From Edaphobacter aggregans DSM 19364 (GTDB lineage Bacteria > Acidobacteriota > Terriglobia > Terriglobales > Acidobacteriaceae), in NCBI RefSeq assembly GCF_000745965.1, contig NZ_JQKI01000029.1, positions 1 through 64,000 on the forward strand: DNA of 64,000 bases. The letters run 5' to 3'. Positions 50,424 to 59,338 of the stretch are shown piece after piece. The notes under the pieces are model-generated. The model was not told the DNA's origin and did no database searches. It saw nothing but the letters and a program-made list of their open reading frames with translations. The translations under genes and the position numbers were made by a program. The first letter of the stretch is position 1. The number at the start of each line of letters is the position of its first letter.

Positions 50424-51388
50424 CAGAAGAGCAGGCGTCCTTTCGCATCAAGCATCATTGCGGCCATCAGAAGGGGAAGATAGATCACCGAGGCCTTCAG
50501 CAGGTCGCGGGCATAGGCGCGCGACTCCAGAGACAGCGGCGAGCGGGTGATGCGCGCAAATCGCACTGTGTACCACAGATAGCCGAGTGACAGCACCGCC
50601 GCCACAACCCCGTAGATGTGCCCCGTCACACCGAGCCAGGTCGGCCACAGGCTCACCGGTACCATCAGCACGGCGTAGAAGAGGGCTTGGATCACGGTCG
50701 ACTGCGCGGCGAACTGCTCGTCCGGCTGCGTCGGCGTTAGGCGGATTCCCGCAGCGGCGTAGTCATCGCGGTACATCCATCCGATGGCCATGAAGTGCGG
50801 AAACTGCCACACGAAGAGGATGGCGAAGAGCGCGACCGCCGGCCACTCGATCACGCCCCGCGCGGCGGTCCATCCGATCAACGGAGGCAGCGCTCCGGGA
50901 AATGCACCGATGAAGGTGTTCACGACCGTAATGCGCTTCAGCGGCGTGTAGATCCCCACATAGCCGATAGCCGTCAGCAGCGTGAGCGTGCCCGTCAGCA
51001 GGTTCGTCGTATACGCCAGGTAGAGCGAGCCAAGAAAGATCGCCGCAAATCCCAGCAGAAGCCCGTGCGCCAGCGAGATGCGTCCCGCGGCCATGGGCCG
51101 GTTGGACGTTCTCCGCATCAGCGCGTCGGTGCGCCGCTCCAGGGCCTGATTCAAGGCGCTCGAGCCGCAGGTGACGACGGCGATTCCGGCCAGTGCCTGC
51201 ACCAGTCCGGCGTGAAACGGACTGATGCCGCTGGCGAGCGATCCCAGGTAGAACCCGGCCCCGGCCGTGATAATGACCATGACCGTGACCCGGACCTTGA
51301 ACAGGGTCGCGTAGTCGGCAAAGAGCCCAGGCTCCGCCACAGACTTCTGCGCGGAGATGGCCGTCGGAGTTGTCGCGGATTGCGCCAC
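50423..51388 (-). CDS. ctaB: Protoheme IX farnesyltransferase (heme O synthase)
   Basis: The enzyme attaches a farnesyl chain to heme B, giving heme O for terminal oxidases. The 321-residue polytopic product shows the prenyl-diphosphate motif GSSALNQALERRTDALMRR, NRPMAAGRIS, and a second Asp region in AIGWMYRDDYAAAG. About nine spans are present. It consumes the product of farnesyl synthases, and one such gene (16650-17588) lies in this window. No oxidase subunit genes are next to it; DUF420 and a small membrane gene follow directly. Confidence 0.93.
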   Translation of the reverse strand: MAQSATTPTAISAQKSVAEPGLFADYATLFKVRVTVMVIITAGAGFYLGSLASGISPFHAGLVQALAGIAVVTCGSSALNQALERRTDALMRRTSNRPMAAGRISLAHGLLLGFAAIFLGSLYLAYTTNLLTGTLTLLTAIGYVGIYTPLKRITVVNTFIGAFPGALPPLIGWTAARGVIEWPAVALFAILFVWQFPHFMAIGWMYRDDYAAAGIRLTPTQPDEQFAAQSTVIQALFYAVLMVPVSLWPTWLGVTGHIYGVVAAVLSLGYLWYTVRFARITRSPLSLESRAYARDLLKASVIYLPLLMAAMMLDAKGRLLF

Positions 51389-51441
51389 GTTGTAAGGATA
51401 ACCCGTCCTTCCGTGAACCGTTTATCGCCCGGGCCGCAGCT

Positions 51442-53187
51442 TTATCTCCTGGGCCGAAGCTGCGCCAATAAAGCCTCCGCCGTAGGCTGTGTGTTGAGCA
51501 CATCGGCCGCAGTCAGCCATGCGCGGCGAAGCTGCGTGATGCCAAATCGCATCAGGTCCAGCTCTGCGATGGAGTGGGCATCGGTGTTCACCACAATTCG
51601 GCAGCCGTGCTGCTTCGCCATGCGCAGGTGCAGATCGCTAAGGTCGGCACGCGCGGGGTTGGCGTTGTGCTCCACGGCGACCCCGAGCTCCGCCGCCCGC
51701 TTCAGGATCGTGTTCATTTGCACGGCATAAGGATCGCGCTTCAACACCTTGCGCCCGGTCGGATGCCCCAGGATGCGCACGTGAGGACTCTCCATTGCGC
51801 GCAGGATGCGCTCCGTCATCTGCTCGACCGGCTGATCGAAGCGGCTGTGCACGCTGGCGACGACGATGTCCATCTCGGCCAGCGTCTCGTCGGCCAGATC
51901 GAGTTCGCCTTCGGCAAGGACGTCGACCTCCACGCCGGCCAGCACGCGAATCCGTCCTTCCATCTCGCCGTCCACCTCGCGGATGCGCCTTGCGTGCTCG
52001 AGAGCGCGCCGGTCGTCCATTCCGTTGGTCATGGCGAGATTCTTCGAGTGGTCGGTGATCGCGATGTACTTCAGCCCGCGCGCGAACGCCGCCTCCGCCA
52101 TCTCGCGGATGCTGTTCAATCCATCGGTCTCGATGGTGTGCATATGCAGGTCGCCGCGAATGTCGGTCAGGGTGATCAGCTCCGGCAGCGCATGGGTCGC
52201 CGCTGCCTCCAGCTCCCCGGAGTTCTCTCGAAGCTCGGGAGGAATGTAGTCCATCTCGAGGGCGCGGTAGATTGCCTCCTCAGTGGCCGCCGCCACAATC
52301 GTGTTGTCCTCCACGCGCAGCAGAGCGTACTCATTCAGCGTCAGGCCGCGCTTGATCGCCCGCTGGCGCAGCGCCACGTTGTGCATCTTCGACCCTGTGA
52401 AGTATTGGAGAGCGGCCCCGTAGCTGGCTCGCGGCAGCAGCCGCACGTCCACCTGCAGGTTGTTCCTCAGCGTGAAGCTCACCTTGTTCTGCCCTTTAGC
52501 CAACAGCTTATCGATCAGCGGCAGCGCCGCGACATGCTCGACGGCTGCGGTAACGACATCCGGCTCGCACGCCGGGCCGGTCACCAGCAGGTCCAGGTCG
52601 CCCACGCTCTCTCGCCCGCGCCGCAGGGAACCGGCCGGGGTGATCTCCTCGATGCCCGGAAACTCGCGGATCAACATAGAAATGCGGTCGGCGTGCTCCC
52701 TGGCTTGGTCGATCCGGAAGCGGCTTGAGTTCTTCCGGTAGTCCTCGATGCCTTTCAGGAGCTTGGCGGTAAACTTCTCGCCCATCCGCGGCAGCTTATT
52801 CAGGTGTCCGGCCTTCGCGGCCTCTTCAAGCGCATCGATATCGGCGACCTGAAGCGCCGACCAGACCAGCGCCACGGTCTTCGGACCCATGCCCGGCAGT
52901 CGCAACAGCTCGAGCATCGTCGGGCGGTACTTGGTCAGCAGCTCCTCGCGCAGCGGCATCGTTCCGGTCGAGACGATGTCCACGATATTCGTGGCCATGC
53001 CCTTGCCGATTCCCGCGATAGCGAGCAGTTGTTTCGGCTCCGCGATCAGCGTTGCCAGCTGTGTTGTCTGTTGTTCCACAGCCTCGGCGGCGCGCCGGTA
53101 GGAGCGGATGCGGAAGGGATCGGCGGCATCGATCTCAAGCAGATTCGCCGTCTCGTCCAGCACTCGTGCGATTGTGATGTTATCCAT
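51442..53187 (-). CDS. polX: DNA polymerase/3'-5' exonuclease PolX
   Basis: PolX fills short gaps in base excision repair. The 581-residue product has helix-hairpin-helix elements (LLAIAGIGKGMATNIVD; LLRLPGMGPKTVALVW), a family-X nucleotidyltransferase core with RGRESVGDLDLLVTG (catalytic Asp pair), and a C-terminal PHP domain with GDLHMHTIETDGLN, ITDHSKNLAMTN and VASVHSRF, the metal-dependent exonuclease. Such a fused layout is typical of bacterial PolX. The gene is divergent from nothing and is separated from ctaB by 53 bases. Confidence 0.95.
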   Translation of the reverse strand: MDNITIARVLDETANLLEIDAADPFRIRSYRRAAEAVEQQTTQLATLIAEPKQLLAIAGIGKGMATNIVDIVSTGTMPLREELLTKYRPTMLELLRLPGMGPKTVALVWSALQVADIDALEEAAKAGHLNKLPRMGEKFTAKLLKGIEDYRKNSSRFRIDQAREHADRISMLIREFPGIEEITPAGSLRRGRESVGDLDLLVTGPACEPDVVTAAVEHVAALPLIDKLLAKGQNKVSFTLRNNLQVDVRLLPRASYGAALQYFTGSKMHNVALRQRAIKRGLTLNEYALLRVEDNTIVAAATEEAIYRALEMDYIPPELRENSGELEAAATHALPELITLTDIRGDLHMHTIETDGLNSIREMAEAAFARGLKYIAITDHSKNLAMTNGMDDRRALEHARRIREVDGEMEGRIRVLAGVEVDVLAEGELDLADETLAEMDIVVASVHSRFDQPVEQMTERILRAMESPHVRILGHPTGRKVLKRDPYAVQMNTILKRAAELGVAVEHNANPARADLSDLHLRMAKQHGCRIVVNTDAHSIAELDLMRFGITQLRRAWLTAADVLNTQPTAEALLAQLRPRR

Positions 53188-53287
53188 TGTGTGAAGCCAG
53201 CTCGAAGCCCGGAGTTCGAGTCACCTGGCTTCTGAGCAGTATGCCGCATCCGCGGCCCGGAGCGAAATCTCACACACCGCAAGTAAC

Positions 53288-53321
53288 GATTGCCCTGCTC
53301 GCTGCGGCGGGCAGGGCAATC
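53288..53321. terminator. Hairpin downstream of the cold shock gene
   Basis: GATTGCCCTGC (53288-53298) and GCAGGGCAATC (53311-53321) are perfect 11-bp inverted repeats. No T run follows on either strand, so termination is likely but not sure. Confidence 0.5.
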
Positions 53322-53357
53322 AAGAGGTGAGCGAATCTCCTGACTCGCAATCAGCGA

Positions 53358-53579
53358 TTAGCTGGCCATTTCTTTGAGACGGAAGACCTGATCGGCCTGA
53401 GGTCCTTTCGCTCCTTGGATAATGTCGAACTCGACCTCATCGCCTTCCTTCAGGCTCTTGTAGCCCTCGCGCTGAATCGAGGTGTAGTGAACGAACACGT
53501 CGGCTCCGCCATCACGGCCCAGGAAGCCGTACCCTTTTGCGTTGTTGAACCACTTCACGGTGCCTTTGTACTGTGCCAA
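53358..53579 (-). CDS. Cold shock protein (CspA family)
   Basis: A 73-residue single cold shock domain with the RNA-binding motifs [17 protein letters not shown] and DVFVHYTSI, and [15 protein letters not shown] at the end. It binds single-stranded RNA and DNA and acts as an RNA chaperone. The start codon is TTG (53577-53579) with AAGGAG eight bases before it. The upstream region to 53752 may hold a long leader as in other cold shock genes. Confidence 0.94.
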   Translation of the reverse strand: MAQYKGTVKWFNNAKGYGFLGRDGGADVFVHYTSIQREGYKSLKEGDEVEFDIIQGAKGPQADQVFRLKEMAS

Positions 53580-53751
53580 GACCCTTACTCCTTGCGTTCG
53601 ATTCGAGTGCCTGCCGCCGGAGGAAGTCCCCCCCTAAACAGGACAGCTCAAAACATCTGACGCAAAAGTGAGGAGGCGGGTTTCCTACAAAATAGTTTGT
53701 CGGAATTGTGTAAAGACCACTGCATCAAAGGTAACGCGTTGAGCTTTCAAT

Positions 53752-54408
53752 TCAAAGCAAACCCTGGCGTCGCGCGCGGTCGTACAGCATCAGCCCGATC
53801 AATGTCTTGCCGTCGTGAATTTTATTGGCTGAGACCAGCGCCAGCGCCTCCGACAGAGGCATCCGAACCACGTCGATCTTCTCGTCGTCCTCCGGCTGCG
53901 CCTTGCCGTTGCGAATCTCACGGGCCAGGTAGATCTGCATCCACTCGCCAAGAAATCCTGGACTGGCAAAGTACTTCGTCAGCAAGGTCCATCGCTTCGC
54001 CCGGTAGCCCGTCTCTTCGATCATCTCGCGCTTGGCCGCCGCCAGCGTCGACTCGCCAGGCTCGACCCGCCCTGCCGGAAGTTCCAGGAGAAACTGCCCG
54101 GCAGCATGACGATACTGCCGCTCCAGGATGACGTCCGGATCGGCGGGATTCTTCGATTCGTCCACCGCGAGGATCACCACCGACCCGTTGTGCCGGATCA
54201 CCTCGCGCACGTTCCTCATGCCGGTCGGCTCAATCACCTCGTCCCGGAAGACCGAGAAGACCTTGCCCTTGAAGACGACCTTCGACGAGAGCACGTTTGT
54301 CTTCGTCCCCTTCTGAGAGATCACCGTCGCAGCCGGGCTCCTCACCGGCCTGCCCGCAGGAGACTTCTTCTCCGTCACTTTCTTCTCAATCTTTTTCTTT
54401 TGCGCCAT
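53752..54408 (-). CDS. Nudix hydrolase (ADP-ribose pyrophosphatase-like)
   Basis: The 218-residue product has a Lys-rich N-terminal stretch of about 40 residues and a Nudix domain with the box GRVEPGESTLAAAKREMIEE followed by TGY. The surroundings (GSVVILAVDE, ILERQYRHAAGQFLLELPAG) are those of ADP-ribose pyrophosphatases. It would hydrolyse nucleoside diphosphate derivatives; the substrate is inferred. No partner gene is near. Confidence 0.9.
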   Translation of the reverse strand: MAQKKKIEKKVTEKKSPAGRPVRSPAATVISQKGTKTNVLSSKVVFKGKVFSVFRDEVIEPTGMRNVREVIRHNGSVVILAVDESKNPADPDVILERQYRHAAGQFLLELPAGRVEPGESTLAAAKREMIEETGYRAKRWTLLTKYFASPGFLGEWMQIYLAREIRNGKAQPEDDEKIDVVRMPLSEALALVSANKIHDGKTLIGLMLYDRARRQGLL

Positions 54409-54609
54409 ACGGCTACGGTATCATCCTGCATCGGGAGCGCTTGAACCGGCATCCAACCGAAAGCAAAGAAAATAGTGCGAATCTCGACCGGGACGCATCA
54501 AATAGGCGAGCCGTAAGGCAAAATCAAAGCATCTGTAGAGAGAGATAGTTCGCGGATTCATCGCAAGAGTCTGCGGCATGACGAACGACCTTGAAGACGA
54601 AGGCCTGCG

Positions 54610-56280
54610 ATGAACGTTGAGTGTTATCCGATCACGGTGTTGCCCCACATATCGCAGCTCTACCGCGACTATCTCGTGATGGGCGACAGCGCAGCGGACT
54701 CTCCGGTTCGCCGCTGGTATGGCTCCGGTGACTCCGGCGGGCCCTTCGCGGGCGGCTGGATGCGCTCTCCGCTCCCTCCTGTTGCCGACTCCAACCGGCT
54801 CGCCGACGAATTGCTCCGCCAGAACCAATCCTTCGCGGCCAGCCCTGAGACTCTCGCCAACATCGAGCGCCTTCGCAATGGAGCCCGCGCTGTCATCACC
54901 GGCCAGCAGGTCGTCCTCTTCGGCGGCCCGCTGCTCACGCTGCTCAAGGCGGCGACGGCCGTCTCCCGCGCGCGTGAGGCAACCCGCATCACCGGCGTCG
55001 ATCACGTCCCCGTCTTCTGGATGGCGACCGAGGACCACGACCTTCCCGAGGTCGATCAGGTCGCTCTCCTCACCAAGACCAGCGTCGAGATCCTCAAGGC
55101 TGGCCTGCGCGTCCCGCACCCAATCCCTGTCGGCGAGGTCGCGCTGACTCCCGAGACCGCCCACCTCCTCGAGCAGGCGCGCGAGCGCGCCACCGAGCTG
55201 CTGGCCTACGCTCCCATCGCCGACTCGATCCGCGAGGCTTACCTCGCCTCCGAGACCAACCCAAGGCCAACACTCGGCTCGGCGTTCGGCAGGCTCATCG
55301 CACACATCTTCGCCCCGCAGGGCCTCATCGTCGTCGACGCCTCCAGCCGCGAGTTCCACGCCATGGGCGTCTCCACGCTGCGCCACGCCATCGAGTGCGC
55401 CGATCAGCTCCACGACGCTCTGCTCGAACGCAACCGCGAGCTCACCTCCCACGGCTACCACGCCCAGGTCCTCGTCGCGGAGTCCTCCTCGCTCCTCTTT
55501 CTCCTCGACGAGCACACAGGTGAGCGCATCGCACTCCACCGCATCACCGACCCTGCCACCGGCGAGACCCAGTGGCGATCGAACTCCCACGTCTTCACCA
55601 CCGCGGGTCTTCTGGAGATCCTAGACCGTACCCCTGAGCGCCTCAGCCCGAACGCCATCCTTCGGCCCGTCTTCCAGGACACCGTATTTCCAACCGCCGC
55701 GTACATTGGCGGTCCTGCCGAGATCGCCTACTTCGCGCAGAGCGCCGTGCTCTACGAACAGATTCTCGGCCGCCTTACTCCCGTCCTTCCGCGCCTCTCT
55801 GCCACGCTCATCGAGCCCGCCATCACCGCCGTCATGGAGAAGGACGAGGTCCAGCTGCCCGACGCCATGACTACCGCAGACGACCTTGCGCTGCGGCTCG
55901 GCGCGCGCGCCATGCCCATCCCGCTCAAGCGCAAGCTCGCTGCGGTCGGCAACGCGCTAGAGTCTGAGCTTGGCGCCTTGACCGAGTACCTTCGCGGTAT
56001 CGACCCCAACCTCGGGACCACGGCCGAGACCTCCAGCTCCAAGATGCGCTACCAGATGGGTCGCCTGCGTCGCATGGCCGCCACCTACGAACTCCAGAAA
56101 GAGGCGTCGCTCGCAAAGCACGCCCAGGCCATCACGCTCAATCTCTTCCCCGACGGCCACCCGCAGGAGCGCCTGCTCGCCGGTGCCTGGTTCCTCGCCC
56201 GCTACGGCGAGGACCTCATCGAGCGCCTCGTGCAGGTCGCCAACAACCAGTGTCCCGGCCACGTCGTCGTCCGCCTCTAG
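54610..56280 (+). CDS. bshC: Bacillithiol biosynthesis cysteine-adding enzyme BshC
   Basis: BshC joins cysteine to glucosaminyl-malate to form bacillithiol. The 556-residue product begins with the typical PHISQLYRDYLVMGDS, and has VITGQQVVLFGGPLLTLLKA, PVFWMATEDHDLPEVDQV (a nucleotide-like fold) and FPTAAYIGGPAEIAYFAQ, ending with a helical coiled region and FPDGHPQERLLAGAWFLARY. Its stop abuts the convergent eutC gene with no gap. bshA and bshB are not in the window. Confidence 0.92.
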   Translation: MNVECYPITVLPHISQLYRDYLVMGDSAADSPVRRWYGSGDSGGPFAGGWMRSPLPPVADSNRLADELLRQNQSFAASPETLANIERLRNGARAVITGQQVVLFGGPLLTLLKAATAVSRAREATRITGVDHVPVFWMATEDHDLPEVDQVALLTKTSVEILKAGLRVPHPIPVGEVALTPETAHLLEQARERATELLAYAPIADSIREAYLASETNPRPTLGSAFGRLIAHIFAPQGLIVVDASSREFHAMGVSTLRHAIECADQLHDALLERNRELTSHGYHAQVLVAESSSLLFLLDEHTGERIALHRITDPATGETQWRSNSHVFTTAGLLEILDRTPERLSPNAILRPVFQDTVFPTAAYIGGPAEIAYFAQSAVLYEQILGRLTPVLPRLSATLIEPAITAVMEKDEVQLPDAMTTADDLALRLGARAMPIPLKRKLAAVGNALESELGALTEYLRGIDPNLGTTAETSSSKMRYQMGRLRRMAATYELQKEASLAKHAQAITLNLFPDGHPQERLLAGAWFLARYGEDLIERLVQVANNQCPGHVVVRL

Positions 56281-57051
56281 TCAAACCGGGAACGAACGCT
56301 GCGAAGCGGCAAGGCTGTCCATTCCGAAGGTGTCCTTCAGCGCAACGCCCGAAGCCTTCAACGCGCGCGCCCCGTTCAGCAGCCGCACCAACCTCGATGC
56401 TGCCTCATCAGCCCCCAGCCCACCCGGCCTGATGTTGGAGACGCAGTTCCTCTCCGCATCCGTTCGCCCCACTCGAGGCCGATAGGTCAGGTAGGCCCCG
56501 AGACTATCGTGCGAGCTCAACCCCGGCCGCTCACCAATCAGCATTAGCACAGCCTCCGCTCCTCGCAACTCGCCGATGCCGTCCCCAAGAGCAACCCGCG
56601 CCTGCGTGGCGATCACCACATCATCCAGAACCCAACCCTCAAGCCCCGCGCGCAGGTCATCGAGCAGCGCAACCGCATTCGTCTCCGCCGCGATCGAGGA
56701 CAACCCATCCGCCATGACGACGGTAAGCTGCCGCTCAGCCTGCTCCGCGCGCCTCAGGCCCTCCACGCACTCCGGCGCAATCGATCTCCCAAGATCCGGC
56801 CGGCAGAGATACTCCCTGCGCTCACGCGCCATGCTCCACGCGCGAATCACTCCGAACCCCGCCTGCCGCAGCCGTGCCTCCAGTCCATCCACGTCGAGCG
56901 CCGCATGGATGGCATCTCTCGCGAGCGCATGGTCTCTCTGGAAGTCGAGATTCACTCGCGTCGGCGCACTCGCTCCCGCTCGCCCCAGCGCGATCCGCGC
57001 GGAGGTCCATCGCGTCAGCGCCTGCCAGGGATCTGGCGCGGCGAGCGTCAT
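56281..57051 (-). CDS. eutC: Ethanolamine ammonia-lyase small subunit
   Basis: EutC is the small subunit of the B12-dependent enzyme that turns ethanolamine into acetaldehyde and ammonia. The 256-residue product contains TRVNLDFQRDHALARDAIHA, VVMADGLSSIAA, LMLIGERPGLSSHDSLGAYL and the family end FGMDSLAAS. The ATG at 57051 overlaps the eutB stop (57048) by four bases, so both are translated together. The longer frame beginning at 57153 lies inside eutB. No eut microcompartment genes are seen. Confidence 0.93.
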   Translation of the reverse strand: MTLAAPDPWQALTRWTSARIALGRAGASAPTRVNLDFQRDHALARDAIHAALDVDGLEARLRQAGFGVIRAWSMARERREYLCRPDLGRSIAPECVEGLRRAEQAERQLTVVMADGLSSIAAETNAVALLDDLRAGLEGWVLDDVVIATQARVALGDGIGELRGAEAVLMLIGERPGLSSHDSLGAYLTYRPRVGRTDAERNCVSNIRPGGLGADEAASRLVRLLNGARALKASGVALKDTFGMDSLAASQRSFPV

Positions 57052-58442
57052 CGCAGGCTGGAGGTGGTCATCTCCGGCAACAGACGGCTCATTGCGGCCT
57101 TCGCCGGGATCAGGCGGCCGTTCTCGTCCGTGATCTGCATCTTCGCCAGCCAAGCTTCAAACTCCGGTGCTCGTCTCAATCCCAACACGCTTCGAACATA
57201 CAGCGCATCGTGAAACGACGTGCTCTGATAATTCAGCATAATATCGTCGGCCCCCGGAACTCCCATGATGAAGTTCACCCCCGCCACCGCCAGCAGCGTC
57301 AGCAGCGAGTCCATGTCGTCCTGGTCCGCCTCCGCGTGGTTCGTGTAGCAGATATCGCATCCCATCGGCAGCCCTAGCAGCTTGCCGCAGAAGTGATCCT
57401 CCAGCCCCGCGCGAATGATCTGCTTGCTGTCGAACAGGTACTCCGGCCCGATAAATCCCACCACTGAATTCACAAGCAGCGGACGAAACGTCCGCGCCAC
57501 GCCATACGCCCGCGCCTCGCACGTCTGCTGGTCCACTCCGAACGCCGCATCTGCCGACAGCGCGCTGCCCTGGCCCGTCTCGAAGTACATGCAGTCGCTT
57601 CCCACCGTCCCGCGCCGCAGCGCCATCGCCGCCTGCTGCGCCTCGCGCAGCAGAGCCAGCGAGATCCCGAAGCTCTCATTCGTCTTCTGCGTTCCCCCGA
57701 CGGACTGAAACACCAGATCCACCGGAGCACCGTGCGCCATCGCCTCCATCGTGTTGGTCACATGCGCAAGCACGCAGCTCTGGATCGGCACCTCGTAGCG
57801 AAGCCGAAAGTCATCCAGCAGCCGAAGCAGCTTCATCGCCATCGCCACGCTGTCCGTCGCCGGGTTGATCCCGATCACCGCATCGCCGCAACCGTACAGC
57901 AACCCGTCGATGATCGACGCCACGATTCCCTGCGTATCGTCCGTCGGATGATTCGGCTGCAGCCGCACCGACATCCGTCCCGGCAGCCCGATCGTCGTGC
58001 GAAACCGCGTCACCACGCTGCACTTACGCGCTGTCAGAATCAAATCCTGGTTGCGCATCAGCTTCGAGACCGCTGCAACCATCTCAGGCGTCAAACCCCG
58101 GCTTAACGCCGCCAGCGAAGCCGCATCCCGCTCGTCGCTCAGCAGCCACTCGCGAAGTTGGCCCACCGTCAGGTGCGACACCGGCGCAAACGCCTCCGTA
58201 TCGTGCGTGTCGAGGATCAGCCGCGTCACATCATCCTGCTCGTACGGAATGAGCGCCTCGCTCAGGAAATGCTTCAACGGAAGATCGGCCAGCGCATAGC
58301 GAGCCGCCGCCCGGACCGTCTCCGACTCAGCAGCCACCCCAGCGAGCACGTCGCCCGAGCGCGTCGGAGTCGCCTTCGCCAGCAGCGTCTTCAGATCGTC
58401 GAAGCGGTAGGTGCAGCCGCCCATGCTGTGAGAAAAGCCCAT
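57048..58442 (-). CDS. eutB: Ethanolamine ammonia-lyase large subunit
   Basis: The 464-residue product is the catalytic TIM-barrel subunit binding ethanolamine and adenosylcobalamin. It carries RTTIGLPGRMSVRLQPNHPT, DAVIGINPATDSV, VNSVVGFIGPEYLFD and GCDICYTNHAEADQDDMDSL. The length is close to the usual 450-460. It is followed by eutC with a four-base overlap. Without aldehyde dehydrogenase or shell genes in the window, the pair probably works as a soluble ammonia or carbon source enzyme. Confidence 0.95.
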   Translation of the reverse strand: MGFSHSMGGCTYRFDDLKTLLAKATPTRSGDVLAGVAAESETVRAAARYALADLPLKHFLSEALIPYEQDDVTRLILDTHDTEAFAPVSHLTVGQLREWLLSDERDAASLAALSRGLTPEMVAAVSKLMRNQDLILTARKCSVVTRFRTTIGLPGRMSVRLQPNHPTDDTQGIVASIIDGLLYGCGDAVIGINPATDSVAMAMKLLRLLDDFRLRYEVPIQSCVLAHVTNTMEAMAHGAPVDLVFQSVGGTQKTNESFGISLALLREAQQAAMALRRGTVGSDCMYFETGQGSALSADAAFGVDQQTCEARAYGVARTFRPLLVNSVVGFIGPEYLFDSKQIIRAGLEDHFCGKLLGLPMGCDICYTNHAEADQDDMDSLLTLLAVAGVNFIMGVPGADDIMLNYQSTSFHDALYVRSVLGLRRAPEFEAWLAKMQITDENGRLIPAKAAMSRLLPEMTTSSLR

Positions 58443-58563
58443 CGTTCGCCTCGCACGCCCAGCCTACAACAGCCGCGTTCTATTCGGCCGTCGCAGCAAC
58501 GAGTTGCGAGGCAGTGTTTCACAGCGAAGGCGCGGGTTTAGAATGGCCATCGAGGAGTTCTGT

Positions 58564-58872
58564 ATGGGCCTGAGCGACCAGCCATTTGAAGTTATGTGTC
58601 CCGACTGCGGCGCGATGATGAAGATCGATCCCGTAACCCGCGCCATCATCTCCCACAAGTCCGCCCCAAAGAAGAAGATGTTCGAAGACTTCGGCGAGGC
58701 CGCCAAAGCTCTCCGCGAGGCCGACGCCCGCCGCGACTCCATCTTCCAGCAGTCCGTCGAGGCCCAGAAGAACAAGGAAGACGTTCTTGCCAAGAAGTTT
58801 GCCGAGGCAGTCAAGAAAGCCAAAGAGACTCCACTAAGCGACCGCCCCATTCGCGACTTCGACCTCGACTAA
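58564..58872 (+). CDS. Small protein with one CxxC pair, function unknown
   Basis: The 102-residue product begins MGLSDQPFEVMCPDCGAMMK with a single CPDC pair near the start, then a Lys/Glu-rich helical region (KKMFEDFGEAAKALREADAR and KFAEAVKKAKE). The ATG at 58564 has GAGGAG six bases before it and is preferred over the two upstream candidates at 58504 and 58543. Two cysteines only are visible, so a full zinc ribbon needs a second subunit or dimer. No family recognised. Confidence 0.6.
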   Translation: MGLSDQPFEVMCPDCGAMMKIDPVTRAIISHKSAPKKKMFEDFGEAAKALREADARRDSIFQQSVEAQKNKEDVLAKKFAEAVKKAKETPLSDRPIRDFDLD

Positions 58873-58931
58873 TTGGGTCCCTTTCGAAAGCGCTCCGAGG
58901 AGGCTCGACCTTATCCACTCCTCCACAGATC

Positions 58932-58969
58932 TGTCATCCTGAGCGAAGCGCAGCGAAGTCGAAGGACCC
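58932..58969 (-). repeat. Reverse-oriented copy of the TGACGG repeat family
   Basis: Reading TGTCATCCTGAGCGAAGCGC then AGCGAAGTCGAAGGACCC on the plus strand, it is the reverse complement of GGGTCCTTCGACTTCGCT... ending AGGATGACA, equivalent to the plus-strand copies at 22702 and 17695. Confidence 0.7.
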
Positions 58970-59168
58970 GCATTTCGCTCGTGCCGCCACAGCCTTAGGC
59001 GCTCATCTTTGAAGTTGGAGCGGGGGAGTCCTCACCGGTGTCAACCCCCTCAAAATCGTCCACCCCTAGCTAAACAACACAATACAAACCAATTACACCC
59101 AAAAATAAACTCCCAAAAAGCGCCGATTAATTACTCCCGGCTTGCTAGACTTAAAACAGAATCAGAAA

Positions 59169-59204
59169 GGGAAAGCCCCGGTCGAGACAAACCGGGGCTT
59201 TCCC
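59169..59204. terminator. 14-bp perfect hairpin GGGAAAGCCCCGGT
   Basis: GGGAAAGCCCCGGT (59169-59182) and ACCGGGGCTTTCCC (59191-59204) pair without mismatch around an eight-base loop. CTTTC follows on the plus strand. It is far from the preceding gene stop (58872), so it may end a short unannotated transcript. Confidence 0.6.
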
Positions 59205-59338
59205 CTTTCGAATCAAGATTTTTACCCATAACCCTTTCCTTTCCAATATTTTAGCCTGTTGAAAACGTATATATACCTCATTCAACATGACTTATCAGAA
59301 ACAGAGGGGGGAGGGTGGGGGTCGTTTAAACTAGACCG

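Larger units (their letters stand above)
58873..59338. other. Intergenic region with a repeat and a terminator hairpin
   Basis: This 466-base spacer between the CxxC-protein gene and the ABC-F gene contains a reverse copy of the TGACGG repeat family (58932-58969), a purine-poor stretch near 59040-59130, and the 14-bp hairpin at 59169-59204. A T-rich region follows and may contain the promoter of the ABC-F gene. No coding frame could be supported. Confidence 0.55.

Noticed and set aside
54421-55590. A 389-codon minus-strand open frame inside bshC
   Set aside because: bshC is well supported by its conserved motifs; the opposite frame has none and no ribosome binding site.
56281-57153. Use of the upstream start at 57153 for eutC
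   Set aside because: That start lies inside eutB and would give a longer protein without family resemblance at its N-terminus; the ATG at 57051 overlaps eutB by four bases, as typical for coupled genes.
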